Assembly (NCBI GenBank): GCA_029558835.1
Contig: JAKQDH010000214.1
Coordinates: 1 to 41,038 of the forward strand
DNA: 41,038 nt
Source: Planctomycetota bacterium
GTDB lineage: Bacteria > Planctomycetota > Phycisphaerae > UBA1845
Direction: 5' to 3'
Shown: positions 1 through 8,495 of the stretch, piece after piece
Numbering within the stretch: position 1 is the stretch's first letter
Layout of the letters: each line of letters begins with the position of its first letter
Notes under the pieces: model-generated
Seen by the model: the letters and a program-made list of their open reading frames with translations, nothing else
The model's database searches: none
Told to the model about the DNA's origin: nothing
Translations under genes and position numbers: made by a program

Positions 1-147
1 TGTCACGCGGAGCGCAAGTTCGACCGTCCGCCCACGTGCGGGGAATGCCACGACAAGGACAGCGGCATCACCTTCCCGGACCGCCGCCCAGGCCCCAAGG
101 AAGAGCCGCCCGCAACGAAGCCGGCGCCCACAGCGCCGCCCCAATAG
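1..147 (+). CDS. C-terminal fragment of a multihaem cytochrome c-type protein (partial, 5' end outside window)
   Basis: The reading frame is open from base 1 to a TAG at 145-147 and gives 48 residues. It opens with Cys-His, which looks like the end of one haem motif, and reaches CGECH at residues 13-17, a complete CxxCH haem c attachment site. Close spacing of two such motifs is typical of the cytochrome c3 or class III multihaem families, where CxxCH haems serve electron transfer outside the cytoplasm. The last 20 residues are a Pro/Ala/Lys/Glu tail. The start and any signal peptide lie outside the window. It converges with the glycosyltransferase gene that ends at 193. The haem site is seen directly; the exact family is inference. 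Confidence 0.6.
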   Translation, partial: CHAERKFDRPPTCGECHDKDSGITFPDRRPGPKEEPPATKPAPTAPPQ

Positions 148-192
148 GATGCCGAGCCGGCCGATGCGGTCACGCACGCCGGCGGGGCCGGG

Positions 193-2691
193 TCACCCCG
201 GGGGGCGCGCGGCTTGTTCGTACTGAGCCAACAGGGCCCGCAGTTCCGCCGCCAGATCCGCGTCGCCGCGTTCACCGGCGCACTGGAGGGCAGACCGCGC
301 TGCGGCGATGGCAGCAGCAAGGTCACCGTTGGCCCGGCAGGCGACGGCCAGCGCTTGCAGGGCGCGAGGGTTGCGTTTCTGCGTGCGCTCGCAGACCTCC
401 CGGGCGAGGCGGAGCGCCTCGGCAGACTCACGGACCTCGGCCAGAGGGCACTCGGCCAACAGAAGGGACAATTGGATCGCGGCGTCCGGATACGCGGGCA
501 CCCGTTCGCGGACCAGGCGGAGCAGGTCGCGGGCGTCGCCGTAGCGTTGCTGGCGGGTGAGAGTACCCGCCATCTGGGCCACGAGGGGAGCGCGCTCGGG
601 AATCGCCGTCAGCGCACGCCGAAGCAGTTCCTCCCCATCGACGAAGCGCCCCATGCGCACCGCGAGCAGGCCCATCTTCAGTTGCAGCTCCGGTTCATCG
701 GGCTGGAACCGCAACGCGGCGGCCAATTCGGCACCGGCCTGGTCGAGGGCACCCTGGGCAAGGAGTGCCTGGTAGAGCGTGTAGTGCACTTGGGCGAGCG
801 GCACGGCCACGCCGGCCGCAGTGGCGGCGCGGACGGCCTGCTCGAGACTCGGGGGCGAGGCCGGCGCGGGGGAGCGGCGGAACCCCGTCAGGTACTGCTC
901 GCCCTCGAAGCGCAGCAGGCCCAGCTTCCACTGCACCATGATCTCGCCCCCCAGCCCCAGCGCGGGCGCCAAGCCGGGGTCTTGACGTAGCAGCGCCCGC
1001 ATCTCGTCCAACGCGTCCTGGTACGCACCAAGGCTGGTCCAAGCCAGGCCCAGACGCATCCCTACCTCCGGCGTGGTGAGGGCGGCATGCCGGGCGCGCA
1101 CCTCACGGAGGTAGCCGGTCACGTCGGCGAGCGCCTCGCGGAGGGCACCGGCGTCGAGCGTCGCAGGCCAAGGCCGGAACGTGGGCACCGGCCGCGGCGT
1201 GGACTCCCGCAAACGCTCTTCCGCCTGGGCGCGGGCTTCCCCAGGAACGTGGAACTCAAACCAGGTGTAGGCGATCTGCCCCGTCGGCTGGAACGCCTTG
1301 AGCCAGGCGTAGGCGTCGGCCCCACCGCCGATGTAGATGCCGTAGAACGCATTGGCATTGACGAGAATCCGCCCCGGGGTGAACCGGAACGGGTCAGGGT
1401 TGATCTGCCAGGGGCCCGGATGCCGTCGCACGTAGTCACGCAGGTACCGATCGTTCTGGCCCCAGTCGTAGTTCGAGTCCACGAGCACGCGGTGCCCGTG
1501 GCGGGGACCACCCGCCAGTTGATTGAAGTAGGAAAGCTGATGCGGCGTAATGCGAGCGGCTTCGGCCACGTAGAACGCCCCCAGCAGGCCGAGCAGCAGG
1601 CCGCGCCAGGAGCGTTGCCACAGACCGGCCGCCTCGCGCCCGGCGAGCAGGAACAGGAAAGGACAGACCATCAGCACGTGGCGCAGCCCGATGTTCACCT
1701 GCGCCAGCATGCCCAGGGCGAGGAAGCCCACCAGCGGCAGTAGCACAAACAGCACCGTGTCCCGCTGCGGCCTGCGCCACAGAGCCGGCAGCAGCAGGGC
1801 GAGCGTTGCCAGGGGCGTCTTCACGAGCAACGCCACAGGGAAGTAGTACCACCAGCCCTGCATCGAGTACGACCCCAACAGGTACCCGACCTGAGGATGT
1901 TGAGCATGATGGAACTTGATGCGCAGCGCCTCAACAAACGGGCCGGGCAGCCACGCGCCGGTGGCCGGCGGCCAGTTCAAGTACACCAGGTTGAGGCCCA
2001 CAAAAGGCACCCCAAGCAGCAGGGTCCACGAGGCAATCAGCCGCCCGCTGCGCTCCCGCCGCAGGAGCCGCCGTCCAAACACCACCCCGAGGACGACGGC
2101 TATCAGCGGCAGCAGGAGCAACGCCTGGATCTTCGTCGCCAGAGCCCCGGCCAGCACGCCGCTCAACCCCAGGGCCCGCCACGCCGTGGGCGCCGCAACG
2201 TACCAGCGCAGGGCGCAGAGGGTCGCCAAGACGAAGAACGCAAGCGGGAAATCGAGAGTGGCAAGGCTGCTGTGGGCGATGATGTTGGGCGACAGCGCGT
2301 AGAGGAACAGGGCGGCCAGTCCCGCACGGCGCCCGTAGAGCTGCGCCCCCATCCGGTAGACCAGCACCCCAAGGACCACGCCGAGCAGCAGCACCGGCAG
2401 GCGAAACACCAACAGCCCCTCTTCCGAGAAGACCTCGTGCCGGACACCGAGCAGTGCCGCCGGCAGCGCCATGAGCACGTGCCCAAGGGGGAAGTTGGCG
2501 ATCCCGCCGGAGTAGCGGCCACTCTTGAGGTATAGGTAGCCGGCGTCGATGTGCCCGCCGATCTCGTCAGCCACGCCCGAGTTGCCCCAGGCGTTCCACA
2601 GACCCAGGGCAAAGAAGACGAGCAGCGCGGCCGCCGGCACGGCCGAGCCCGGGGGAATCCATCGCCCTCGCCCGCCGCTGCTCTGCACCAT
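193..2691 (-). CDS. Polytopic GT-C/GT39-like membrane glycosyltransferase with C-terminal TPR repeats
   Basis: This 832-residue protein has about ten hydrophobic segments between residues 16 and 385. After the first of them comes an Asp-Glu pair (D42, E43) followed by GGHIDAGYLYLKSGRY, which fits the catalytic first outer loop of GT-C enzymes of the PMT/ArnT type. These move a sugar from a polyprenyl phosphate carrier to an acceptor on the outer face of the membrane. A KTPLA motif (residues 291-295) and the NYDWGQN motif (residues 407-413) also fit that group. From about residue 560 the chain turns into alanine/leucine-rich helical TPR repeats. The frame is open upstream to 3009, but the ATG at 2691 is preceded by GAGGCAGGAC, a usable ribosome site, and the extra sequence does not look like protein. 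The acceptor is unknown. Confidence 0.75.
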   Translation of the reverse strand: MVQSSGGRGRWIPPGSAVPAAALLVFFALGLWNAWGNSGVADEIGGHIDAGYLYLKSGRYSGGIANFPLGHVLMALPAALLGVRHEVFSEEGLLVFRLPVLLLGVVLGVLVYRMGAQLYGRRAGLAALFLYALSPNIIAHSSLATLDFPLAFFVLATLCALRWYVAAPTAWRALGLSGVLAGALATKIQALLLLPLIAVVLGVVFGRRLLRRERSGRLIASWTLLLGVPFVGLNLVYLNWPPATGAWLPGPFVEALRIKFHHAQHPQVGYLLGSYSMQGWWYYFPVALLVKTPLATLALLLPALWRRPQRDTVLFVLLPLVGFLALGMLAQVNIGLRHVLMVCPFLFLLAGREAAGLWQRSWRGLLLGLLGAFYVAEAARITPHQLSYFNQLAGGPRHGHRVLVDSNYDWGQNDRYLRDYVRRHPGPWQINPDPFRFTPGRILVNANAFYGIYIGGGADAYAWLKAFQPTGQIAYTWFEFHVPGEARAQAEERLRESTPRPVPTFRPWPATLDAGALREALADVTGYLREVRARHAALTTPEVGMRLGLAWTSLGAYQDALDEMRALLRQDPGLAPALGLGGEIMVQWKLGLLRFEGEQYLTGFRRSPAPASPPSLEQAVRAATAAGVAVPLAQVHYTLYQALLAQGALDQAGAELAAALRFQPDEPELQLKMGLLAVRMGRFVDGEELLRRALTAIPERAPLVAQMAGTLTRQQRYGDARDLLRLVRERVPAYPDAAIQLSLLLAECPLAEVRESAEALRLAREVCERTQKRNPRALQALAVACRANGDLAAAIAAARSALQCAGERGDADLAAELRALLAQYEQAARPPG

Positions 2692-3048
2692 GTCCTGCCT
2701 CGCACCGCCCAGGTCTCGGAGACGCCGAGCACCGATCGTCCCGGTGTGCATCGGGAACGGTAAGGTACGCCCGTACGCAAGGAACCCCTGCCCCGCGGGG
2801 CAAGGAGACAGCCTACCACTACGGGCCCCGGCCGTCGATCTGGAGCGCCCAGCGAACCCTGGCGACTTTGCAGACGGGTGGCGGTGGATGCGCGGCGCCG
2901 CCCCGAGCGCCACGGCGGTCCCGATGACGCCGCGAGACTCCCAGGTCGCCCACGGGGGGCCGACGCTACTTCCGGAGCCGAACGACGCTACTTGCGCAGG
3001 GGCCGACACGACGTCCGCCGGAGGGGCGACGCCACTTCCACGACAGGC
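2692..3048. other. Intergenic spacer with two copies of a GGGGCCGACGC-type short repeat
   Basis: No convincing gene is present. Bases 2954-2973 (GGGGGGCCGACGCTACTTCC) and 3020-3039 (GGAGGGGCGACGCCACTTCC) are degenerate copies of a motif that recurs at 16859-16878. No promoter clear enough to call was seen for the glycosyltransferase gene downstream on the minus strand. Confidence 0.45.
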
Positions 3049-3723
3049 TCACGAGGGTCTTCGCGGACTGTGGTCGCGGCGCGTTTCGGCCAGCAGGGCG
3101 TACTGCCGGGGGTGCGGACCCAGCCACTCGACCGATCCGGTGTGCAAGTCGTACACGGCGCCGACCACCGCCAGCGTGCCGGCGCTGACACGGGTGCGCA
3201 GCGCGGGGCTGCCCTCTCGCAGCAAGGTCGCCAACACGTGGTGAACGTTGAGGAGGATGACGTCAGACACCAGTCGCTCGGCGGGCAGCGCGGGGTTGCC
3301 GCCGCGTGCCTCGACCACCAGCGGCATGATCTTATCCACGATGCCCGCCACGGCGCCGTGCGGCAGCGCCTCGTGCAGGGCCGCCTTGACCGCCCCGCAA
3401 TCCGAGTGCCCCAGCACCACGATCAGCGGCGTCTCCAGGTGCTCGACCGCGTACTCAAGCGAACCGAGCTGATCGGACCCACAGACGTTGCCGGCCACGC
3501 GCACGACAAACAGGTCACCGATCCCCTGGTCGAAGATGACCTCGACGGGCACCCGAGAGTCAGAGCAGGCGAGGACCGCGGCAAAGGGTCGCTGGCCGTT
3601 CGTCAGCGTCTCAAGGCGCCGGGCGCTGTCGCCGTGCGGGTGCTGTGCCGAGCCGGCGGCGAAACGGGAGTTGCCGTCACGCAACAACTGCAAAGCGGTA
3701 TCGGGATTCGCGTGCGCGATCAT
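3049..3723 (-). CDS. Beta-class carbonic anhydrase
   Basis: This 224-residue cytoplasmic enzyme interconverts CO2 and bicarbonate with a zinc ion. The beta-class signature is complete. Cys53, Asp55 and Arg57 lie in ACSDSRVP, and His106 and Cys109 in GHSDCGAV, so the three zinc ligands (C53, H106, C109) and the Asp-Arg dyad are all present. The length is normal for the family. The ATG at 3723 follows GGAGGGTCAT, a good ribosome site. The gene sits 138 bases downstream of the saccharopine dehydrogenase stop on the same strand and may be co-transcribed. A link to lysine catabolism is not obvious. The family call is firm; its physiological role (bicarbonate supply or pH) is inference. Confidence 0.93.
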   Translation of the reverse strand: MIAHANPDTALQLLRDGNSRFAAGSAQHPHGDSARRLETLTNGQRPFAAVLACSDSRVPVEVIFDQGIGDLFVVRVAGNVCGSDQLGSLEYAVEHLETPLIVVLGHSDCGAVKAALHEALPHGAVAGIVDKIMPLVVEARGGNPALPAERLVSDVILLNVHHVLATLLREGSPALRTRVSAGTLAVVGAVYDLHTGSVEWLGPHPRQYALLAETRRDHSPRRPS

Positions 3724-3861
3724 ATGACCCTCCGCCGGGCACGTAGGGCAGGCTCAGCACGCCGCCCTGCGCGTCCGAGCTGGGAAGCGCGAAACCGCCG
3801 GAGAGAGCCGGCACACCCGAAGGCGCCGCGGCGGGTGGAACCCGCCCTATCCCGCAGCCGC

Positions 3862-5199
3862 CTACAGCTTCTCGGTCTTCTCGACGCACTTGATGCCCAT
3901 CGTCTCCAACTCGTCGAGGACGGGGTTGTAGATCTCCGGGGTCACGGGAATGTGCACGCCCGGCATCATCACCTCACCCTTGAGCATCAAACGCGTGGCG
4001 ACGGCGGCCGGCAGGCTCACCGTGCGTGCCATCGAGCTGTCACCCTCCGGCTGGCCGAAGTCGATCAGCGTGGAGGTGATGTGCTCCTTCTTCCCACCCG
4101 GGAACGTGGCCAGGAAGTCGTGCAGCAGGACGATCATGTCGCGCTCGCGCGGAGCGTACTTCATCCGCTGCTCCATGCGCAGGGCGAGGATGTCCAGCGG
4201 CGTGGTCTGCTTGCCGGTGACGGGGATGGGCTGGTTGCTGAACAGACCGAGCCACTCGAAGCGATCGAGCACGGCCGACTTCTCGGGGAGGTTGAGCTGG
4301 GCAGCCACGTCCTTGCGCAGGTTGCCGGAGGGCTTGCCCTTCAGGAAGCGGGCGGTGTACTGGGCGAACGTTGTCCCCGGCGGATACGTCGTCGGCGTTT
4401 CGTCGAGCAGGCCGAGGTCAACGACCTTCTTGAGCGTCTCACACCAGCCGGGGTAGCGGTAGGTGCCGCGCAACATCGTCTCCACGCCCTCGAGACCGTA
4501 CAGCTCGATGTAGCCGAGGGAGTCGCGGTTGGGATAGGCCTCCAGCATGCCCACGCCTTCGATCTTCCGGCCGTGGCGATTGTCGGTGAACAGCATGGGG
4601 CCGGGAATCTCGACGAGCTTACCGTCCATGCGATACTTGGCCGAGTTCTTGCCGGCCGTGCACACCCCGCGCGGGCTCCAGGAGAACTTGTAGCCCCAGG
4701 GGTTGTCATTGGCCTCGGGAGCCGGCAGTCCGCCGCAGAACGACTTGAAGCTGACGACCTCGCCGCCGCGCCGCTTCACGTCGTGGATGATGCGCATGGC
4801 CGACATATGGTCGATGCCGGGGTCCAGGCCGATCTCGTTGAGGATCATGATGCCGGCGTCGCGGGCCGGTCCGTCGAGCGCCTTCATGGCCGGGCTGACG
4901 TAGGACGTGGTGACCATATGCTTCTTGTGCTTGATGCACAGCCCGGCGACCACCGGGTGCAACGGGGCCGGCAGCAGGCTGATGGACAGGTCATGTTCCT
5001 TGACCAGCCGTTCGAGCTTCTCGGGCTCTTCGGCGGCCAAGACGGCCGCGGTTGAGCCGTTCCGCCGACCGGCGATCATGGCTTCCGCCTTGCTGACCGT
5101 CCGCGTGCCAATGGTCAAGTGGATGCCCGGCTGCGCGAGCAGATAGTTCACCAATGGACGAGTTACCAGACCAGCACCAAGAAGCAGCACCTTTTGCAT
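3862..5199 (-). CDS. Saccharopine dehydrogenase, glutamate-forming type (LYS9-like half of AASS)
   Basis: This 445-residue cytoplasmic enzyme is expected to split saccharopine into glutamate and 2-aminoadipate semialdehyde with NAD(P)+. The N-terminus is a Rossmann fold with GAGLVTRP at residues 8-15. LNEIGLDPGIDHM at about 120-132 is the conserved substrate-side motif of the saccharopine dehydrogenase C-domain. It lacks the reductase half of the animal/plant bifunctional enzyme, which is encoded separately just upstream (5654-6973), so together they make a split AASS pathway. The frame is open to 5628, but that extension is low-complexity and not protein-like. The ATG at 5199 has an AGGAG ribosome site (CAGGAGTTCGTTCG before it). 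A TATATT at 5246-5241 on the minus strand could be a -10 box. Confidence 0.88.
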   Translation of the reverse strand: MQKVLLLGAGLVTRPLVNYLLAQPGIHLTIGTRTVSKAEAMIAGRRNGSTAAVLAAEEPEKLERLVKEHDLSISLLPAPLHPVVAGLCIKHKKHMVTTSYVSPAMKALDGPARDAGIMILNEIGLDPGIDHMSAMRIIHDVKRRGGEVVSFKSFCGGLPAPEANDNPWGYKFSWSPRGVCTAGKNSAKYRMDGKLVEIPGPMLFTDNRHGRKIEGVGMLEAYPNRDSLGYIELYGLEGVETMLRGTYRYPGWCETLKKVVDLGLLDETPTTYPPGTTFAQYTARFLKGKPSGNLRKDVAAQLNLPEKSAVLDRFEWLGLFSNQPIPVTGKQTTPLDILALRMEQRMKYAPRERDMIVLLHDFLATFPGGKKEHITSTLIDFGQPEGDSSMARTVSLPAAVATRLMLKGEVMMPGVHIPVTPEIYNPVLDELETMGIKCVEKTEKL

Positions 5200-5653
5200 C
5201 GAACGAACTCCTGCGCAATGCGAGTCCACAGATACCCCAGAATATAGCCCGGAACTGCTAGCACGATCCGTGCCAGGGCAGGGGCCGGACAAGGGGAGGG
5301 ATAGGCCCCCGCTGGGAACGGCGCACGCCGCAGGGTGTCGGCCCAGCGCCGCGAACCGCCGGCGGGGTCTGCCACGGCTCCGGAGCTGCGCAGAAGTGGT
5401 CTGAGCCCGAGCGCAAGCAAGGGACATCGGCCGCCACCAGGAACCGCGCAGATGGAACGCCACCCCCACCACTGCCGGAACACCCGTCCGGCTTGCGGCG
5501 TGACCGCCGTCCCAGTCGCGGCGAAGCTCGTTTGGGGCTTCCGGCGGAGGCAAACCGAGAGGGTGAGCGGCCCGTCGCCCCGGGCCCGGAACGCCCCGGC
5601 CGCTCGCACGCCATCGGGACCAGAGCACGCAACCGCCTTCCCGGCCCGGAGCA
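5200..5653. other. Intergenic spacer between the two saccharopine-pathway genes; possible -10 box near the 3' gene
   Basis: The stretch is GC-rich with no supported gene. On the minus strand TATATT at 5246-5241 matches a sigma70 -10 box at five of six bases and would give a leader of about 36 bases before the ATG at 5199. No convincing -35 was found, so the promoter is weakly supported. If real, the two pathway genes are not strictly one operon. Confidence 0.3.
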
Positions 5654-6973
5654 TCAGTGTCCGGCCCCGGCCACGTGCTCGCGCAGGTACTGGTACGGCT
5701 CGGCGAACTGCCCGCGATAGACGATGGTCGCCCGGAGCAGTTCCGGCGGCAGGCCGGCGTCTGCCAGCGGGCCGGAAAAGCTCGCCTTCGCCAATGCGGG
5801 GATGAACGGCATCAGCGTACCGCTGAAGTAGTTGGACGCATCCACCGGCAACTCGCAGGGCAGGAAGTCCACGGCCAGGACGACCGGGCCGGTGCCCGCC
5901 ACGCCGTCCTGCGTGTCGCCGGTGAATGGGTCGTACACGTATACGGGGCTGCCGGGGTCGGTCGTGCGGGTGGTGCACGCGAGCGAACCGTCCACGTCGC
6001 AGGTGATGTCGCCGATCACGCGCAGACGGGGTTGCCCCGGCCCGCGATACAACTCCTGAAACTGCTCCCGCGTGACGAACCGCGGGTACTTCGGCTCCCA
6101 GTAGATGCAGTTAACCAGCATCGTCAGATGCGGCACAAACCGGAAGAAGTCGGGGCGATACCGCTCGGGATGCCCGTAATACTCCTGCAAGTCGAACGAG
6201 GCAGAGGAGTCGATCCGCGCGACCATGTGCTCCTCCTTGAACACCACCTTGTAGCAGACGTTGGCCAACGGGGCCGCGGTCGCCACCTCGGCCGGGCTGA
6301 TCGTCTGCACGGGCAGCAGGTCGTAAATGTGCTGAGCCCCCGCCGCCACCTGTCCGTAACCGGCGAACCCGCAGATAAGCGGGCACAATGCCGGCGGCAG
6401 GCCGTCGGTGCGGATGCGCTGCCCCACCGTCCGCAGTTCCTGCTCGACCTGCTGCAAGTCGCGGTGGCGGTGGGCCGGCTGAATGCGCGCGAACGGACTG
6501 TCGATGCCCTCGTGCCGCAAGCGCTGCCCCAAAGCCCACAGGGTATCGATCATCCCGGCCAGGCCCGCGTACCGGCCGAAGAACACCAACCGGCGGTTCT
6601 GGGCGTCCACGATGCGTTCGTAGTCGATCAGCGTGCACCCCAACTCCAGCAGCCGGCGCAGGGCGGGCATGTTGGCGGGCTGCCCCTTGATGGTGTGCGA
6701 GAAGTAAACGTACACCCTGCCGGCACGCAGTTTGGCCGGGGGAATCTCCTTCACCCCCATGATGACGTCGCAGTCATCCAACTCCGGCACGACTTGCGCG
6801 CCGACCTCCTGGTACGCGGCATCGGGAAAGGCTCGGATCCGCGAAACCTGCACCCGGATGGGCACGCCGTACCCGGCCGCCAGCCGCCCCACGTCGCTCG
6901 GCACCAGCGGCACCCGCCCTTCCCACCGGCTCTTGTCCTCACGCCGCAAACCGATCGTCAGCACGTTAACCAC
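5654..6973 (-). CDS. Lysine-ketoglutarate reductase-like enzyme (AlaDH/PNT fold half of AASS)
   Basis: This 439-residue protein matches the lysine-ketoglutarate reductase half of alpha-aminoadipic semialdehyde synthase, which condenses lysine and 2-oxoglutarate to saccharopine with a reduced nicotinamide cofactor. The N-terminal part has the AlaDh/PNT layout: RREDKSRWEGRVPLVP (10-25), GVKEIP (73-78) and FSHTIKGQ (91-98). The second half has the nucleotide-binding loop GFAGYGQVAAGAQ (202-214). Translation starts at GTG 6973-6971, which aligns with the family start. No strong ribosome site is seen, only CAGGG right before the codon. A perfect 10-bp palindrome, CTGTATACAG (6976-6985), sits just upstream and could be an operator. 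Its partner is the LYS9-like gene at 3862-5199. It could also be classed as a saccharopine dehydrogenase N-domain protein; the reaction direction is inferred from the pairing. Confidence 0.85.
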   Translation of the reverse strand: MVNVLTIGLRREDKSRWEGRVPLVPSDVGRLAAGYGVPIRVQVSRIRAFPDAAYQEVGAQVVPELDDCDVIMGVKEIPPAKLRAGRVYVYFSHTIKGQPANMPALRRLLELGCTLIDYERIVDAQNRRLVFFGRYAGLAGMIDTLWALGQRLRHEGIDSPFARIQPAHRHRDLQQVEQELRTVGQRIRTDGLPPALCPLICGFAGYGQVAAGAQHIYDLLPVQTISPAEVATAAPLANVCYKVVFKEEHMVARIDSSASFDLQEYYGHPERYRPDFFRFVPHLTMLVNCIYWEPKYPRFVTREQFQELYRGPGQPRLRVIGDITCDVDGSLACTTRTTDPGSPVYVYDPFTGDTQDGVAGTGPVVLAVDFLPCELPVDASNYFSGTLMPFIPALAKASFSGPLADAGLPPELLRATIVYRGQFAEPYQYLREHVAGAGH

Positions 6974-6975
6974 CC

Positions 6976-6985
6976 CTGTATACAG
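6976..6985 (-). promoter_or_regulatory. Perfect palindrome CTGTATACAG just upstream of the LKR start codon; possible operator
   Basis: The ten bases are a perfect palindrome ending two bases before the GTG start at 6973. They contain TATACA on the minus strand, which could also serve as a -10 box placing transcription at or near the start codon. No -35 box was recognised. A protein-binding role is inference. Confidence 0.25.
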
Positions 6986-7120
6986 CGCTCACCTTCGTCC
7001 GTCCCGGCTGCCCGAGCCCGACGGAACATACGATGCCTGACGCCTGTACCGCCCCGGCAACGGCGCCCGCGACGGCACGGCACGCGACGCCACGTCCGTC
7101 ACCTGTTCGGCGTTACGGAG

Positions 7121-7963
7121 CTACTTCGGCTCCAGATCTTCGTACAGGCGTGCCTTGATTCCCTGCAAAACGGGCACGTCCTGCCAGCTCTGCAGGTAGC
7201 TTTCGATCTGCGCGCCCATCTCCCCACGTCCGGCTGCCGCGTACTCCAACTCCAGTGCTTTGAGGCTCCAGCGCATCAGCCGCATACCCCACAACTGGAC
7301 GATCTGGTCATCCGTGCAGTTCAGCAACCGCCACCCGAATACGCCAATGGACTCATAGGCAGTCACCGCCCACTCGTGATCGCCCTCCGGCATGTTCCGT
7401 TGCACGCCGGCCAGCCAGTCCTTCGGCAAGGCGACCTTGTGCTGGAAGATGATGTAGGCGAGCGTCACGGTTTTGCAGTCTTTCAGCCGTCCGGCCTTGA
7501 TCAGACCATCGTCGTAGAACACCTTCTGCAGCGGCCGACCAACGTTGTTGCCTTCGATGTACGATTTGATCGTACCGTCATAGATTTCCGTAGCGTCCCC
7601 GGCCTCGCTCGCCCAACGCTTGTCGAAGAAACCCGGAAGAGGCAGTTCCTTCGCCTCCGCCGCCGGTGGTGATGCCGGCGGAGCCTGGGCTGGCTCAGGC
7701 GTGGCAGCGACCGGCTCCGGCGCCTCGGCCACAGGTTCCGCCGCAGGCGCGCTCGGCTGGACGGGCGCCGGCTCTGCCGCCGGTTCCGGCTCGGCCCGGG
7801 CACCCTCATCCTCCTGGTGAGCGGCGGGCGGCTCGGCAGGAGCAGCAGGGCTCCCACTCTCCGACTGCTTACGACACGCGGTCCCCGTCGCAACCAACGC
7901 CACCACGCACAACCCGCCGACCAACAGTACATGCGCTCGAATGTCCCTCAGGATCGCGCTCAT
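7121..7963 (-). CDS. Lipoprotein with Pro/Ala/Glu linker and an unrecognised C-terminal domain
   Basis: The protein has 280 residues. The N-terminus has a hydrophobic stretch (residues 11-29) ending in GTAC, with Cys30 as probable lipidated residue, so it should be membrane-anchored and face out of the cytoplasm. Residues about 31-105 are a Pro/Ala/Glu-rich linker that would hold the rest away from the membrane. The remaining 175 residues form a compact-looking domain with many aromatic residues and two cysteines (in KDCKT and LNCTD) that I do not recognise. The ATG at 7963 has a clear AGGAG site (GTGCAGGAGTAGACACG before it). The frame stays open to 8419, but that part is not protein-like. 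It lies 147 bases upstream of the lysine-ketoglutarate reductase gene on the same strand. Confidence 0.75.
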   Translation of the reverse strand: MSAILRDIRAHVLLVGGLCVVALVATGTACRKQSESGSPAAPAEPPAAHQEDEGARAEPEPAAEPAPVQPSAPAAEPVAEAPEPVAATPEPAQAPPASPPAAEAKELPLPGFFDKRWASEAGDATEIYDGTIKSYIEGNNVGRPLQKVFYDDGLIKAGRLKDCKTVTLAYIIFQHKVALPKDWLAGVQRNMPEGDHEWAVTAYESIGVFGWRLLNCTDDQIVQLWGMRLMRWSLKALELEYAAAGRGEMGAQIESYLQSWQDVPVLQGIKARLYEDLEPK

Positions 7964-8421
7964 CGTGTCTACTCCTGCACAGCACAACTGTTTGTCCCAC
8001 ACGCCCCTCCGGCGTGAACCGCCGCTCCTCAGCCAATCCTCCAATCCCTCAGCGCGGGCTTTCCCCGCAGCGTAAGGCAGGGTACGGGCGTCTCGCCCGC
8101 GGCTCCACCGGCGGGGTGCCGGTACCACGGAGTCCTCGCGGCCCGGGAAGAAACCGGGCACAGTGGGTTCAGAGTATGCCCGAGACGGGGGCGCCGTCAA
8201 CCGGCCCCAGCAGCCCGTCCACGACGCAGCGTCGGCTCCCCGTAACCGACGGGGAACGCGCCGGAGGCCCCAGCCTTCGAGGAATCCGCGTGGGATGCCG
8301 AGCTGGGCAACAGGCTGCCCGGTTCCGCCATTGGCAGCCGGGCGCCAACCTCGCACCCGGCCTCCGTCGTGCTGCTTCCGTCTTGCGGAATCAGCTCCAC
8401 CGGTTAGCATCATCCACAACG
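7964..8421. other. Intergenic spacer upstream of the lipoprotein gene and of tRNA-Pro
   Basis: No supported gene. The plus-strand tRNA promoter lies at its right end (8383-8410). The rest is GC-rich sequence in which I see nothing specific. Confidence 0.4.
8383..8410 (+). promoter_or_regulatory. Putative sigma70 promoter of tRNA-Pro
   Basis: TTGCGG (8383-8388) and TAGCAT (8405-8410) are separated by 16 bases. Transcription would start near 8417, five bases before the tRNA. The match is three and four of six bases respectively, but the position relative to the tRNA 5' end is right. Confidence 0.4.
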
Positions 8422-8495
8422 CGGGGCGTGGCGCAGTCTGGAAGCGCGCCTGCTTTGGGAGCAGGAGGTCGCAGGTTCAAATCCTGTCGCCCCGA
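8422..8495 (+). tRNA. tRNA-Pro(UGG)
   Basis: A full cloverleaf folds. The acceptor CGGGGCG (8422-8428) pairs with CGCCCCG (8488-8494), followed by A73. The anticodon stem CCTGC/GCAGG encloses loop TTTGGGA with anticodon TGG at 8456-8458, preceded by the normal T33. The T arm has the TTCAAAT loop. C1:G72 and A73 are the usual bacterial proline features. CCA is not encoded. It reads CCN proline codons by wobble and is a single, isolated tRNA gene. Confidence 0.95.

Noticed and set aside
2878..5055. Plus-strand open frame of 725 codons opposite the carbonic anhydrase and saccharopine dehydrogenase
   Set aside because: It is a GC-rich shadow frame with Arg/His/Gln-heavy composition and no motifs; the opposite-strand genes are certain.
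5200..5628. N-terminal extension of the saccharopine dehydrogenase frame
   Set aside because: Low-complexity, Arg/Gly/Pro-rich sequence; the ATG at 5199 has a ribosome site and begins the Rossmann fold directly.
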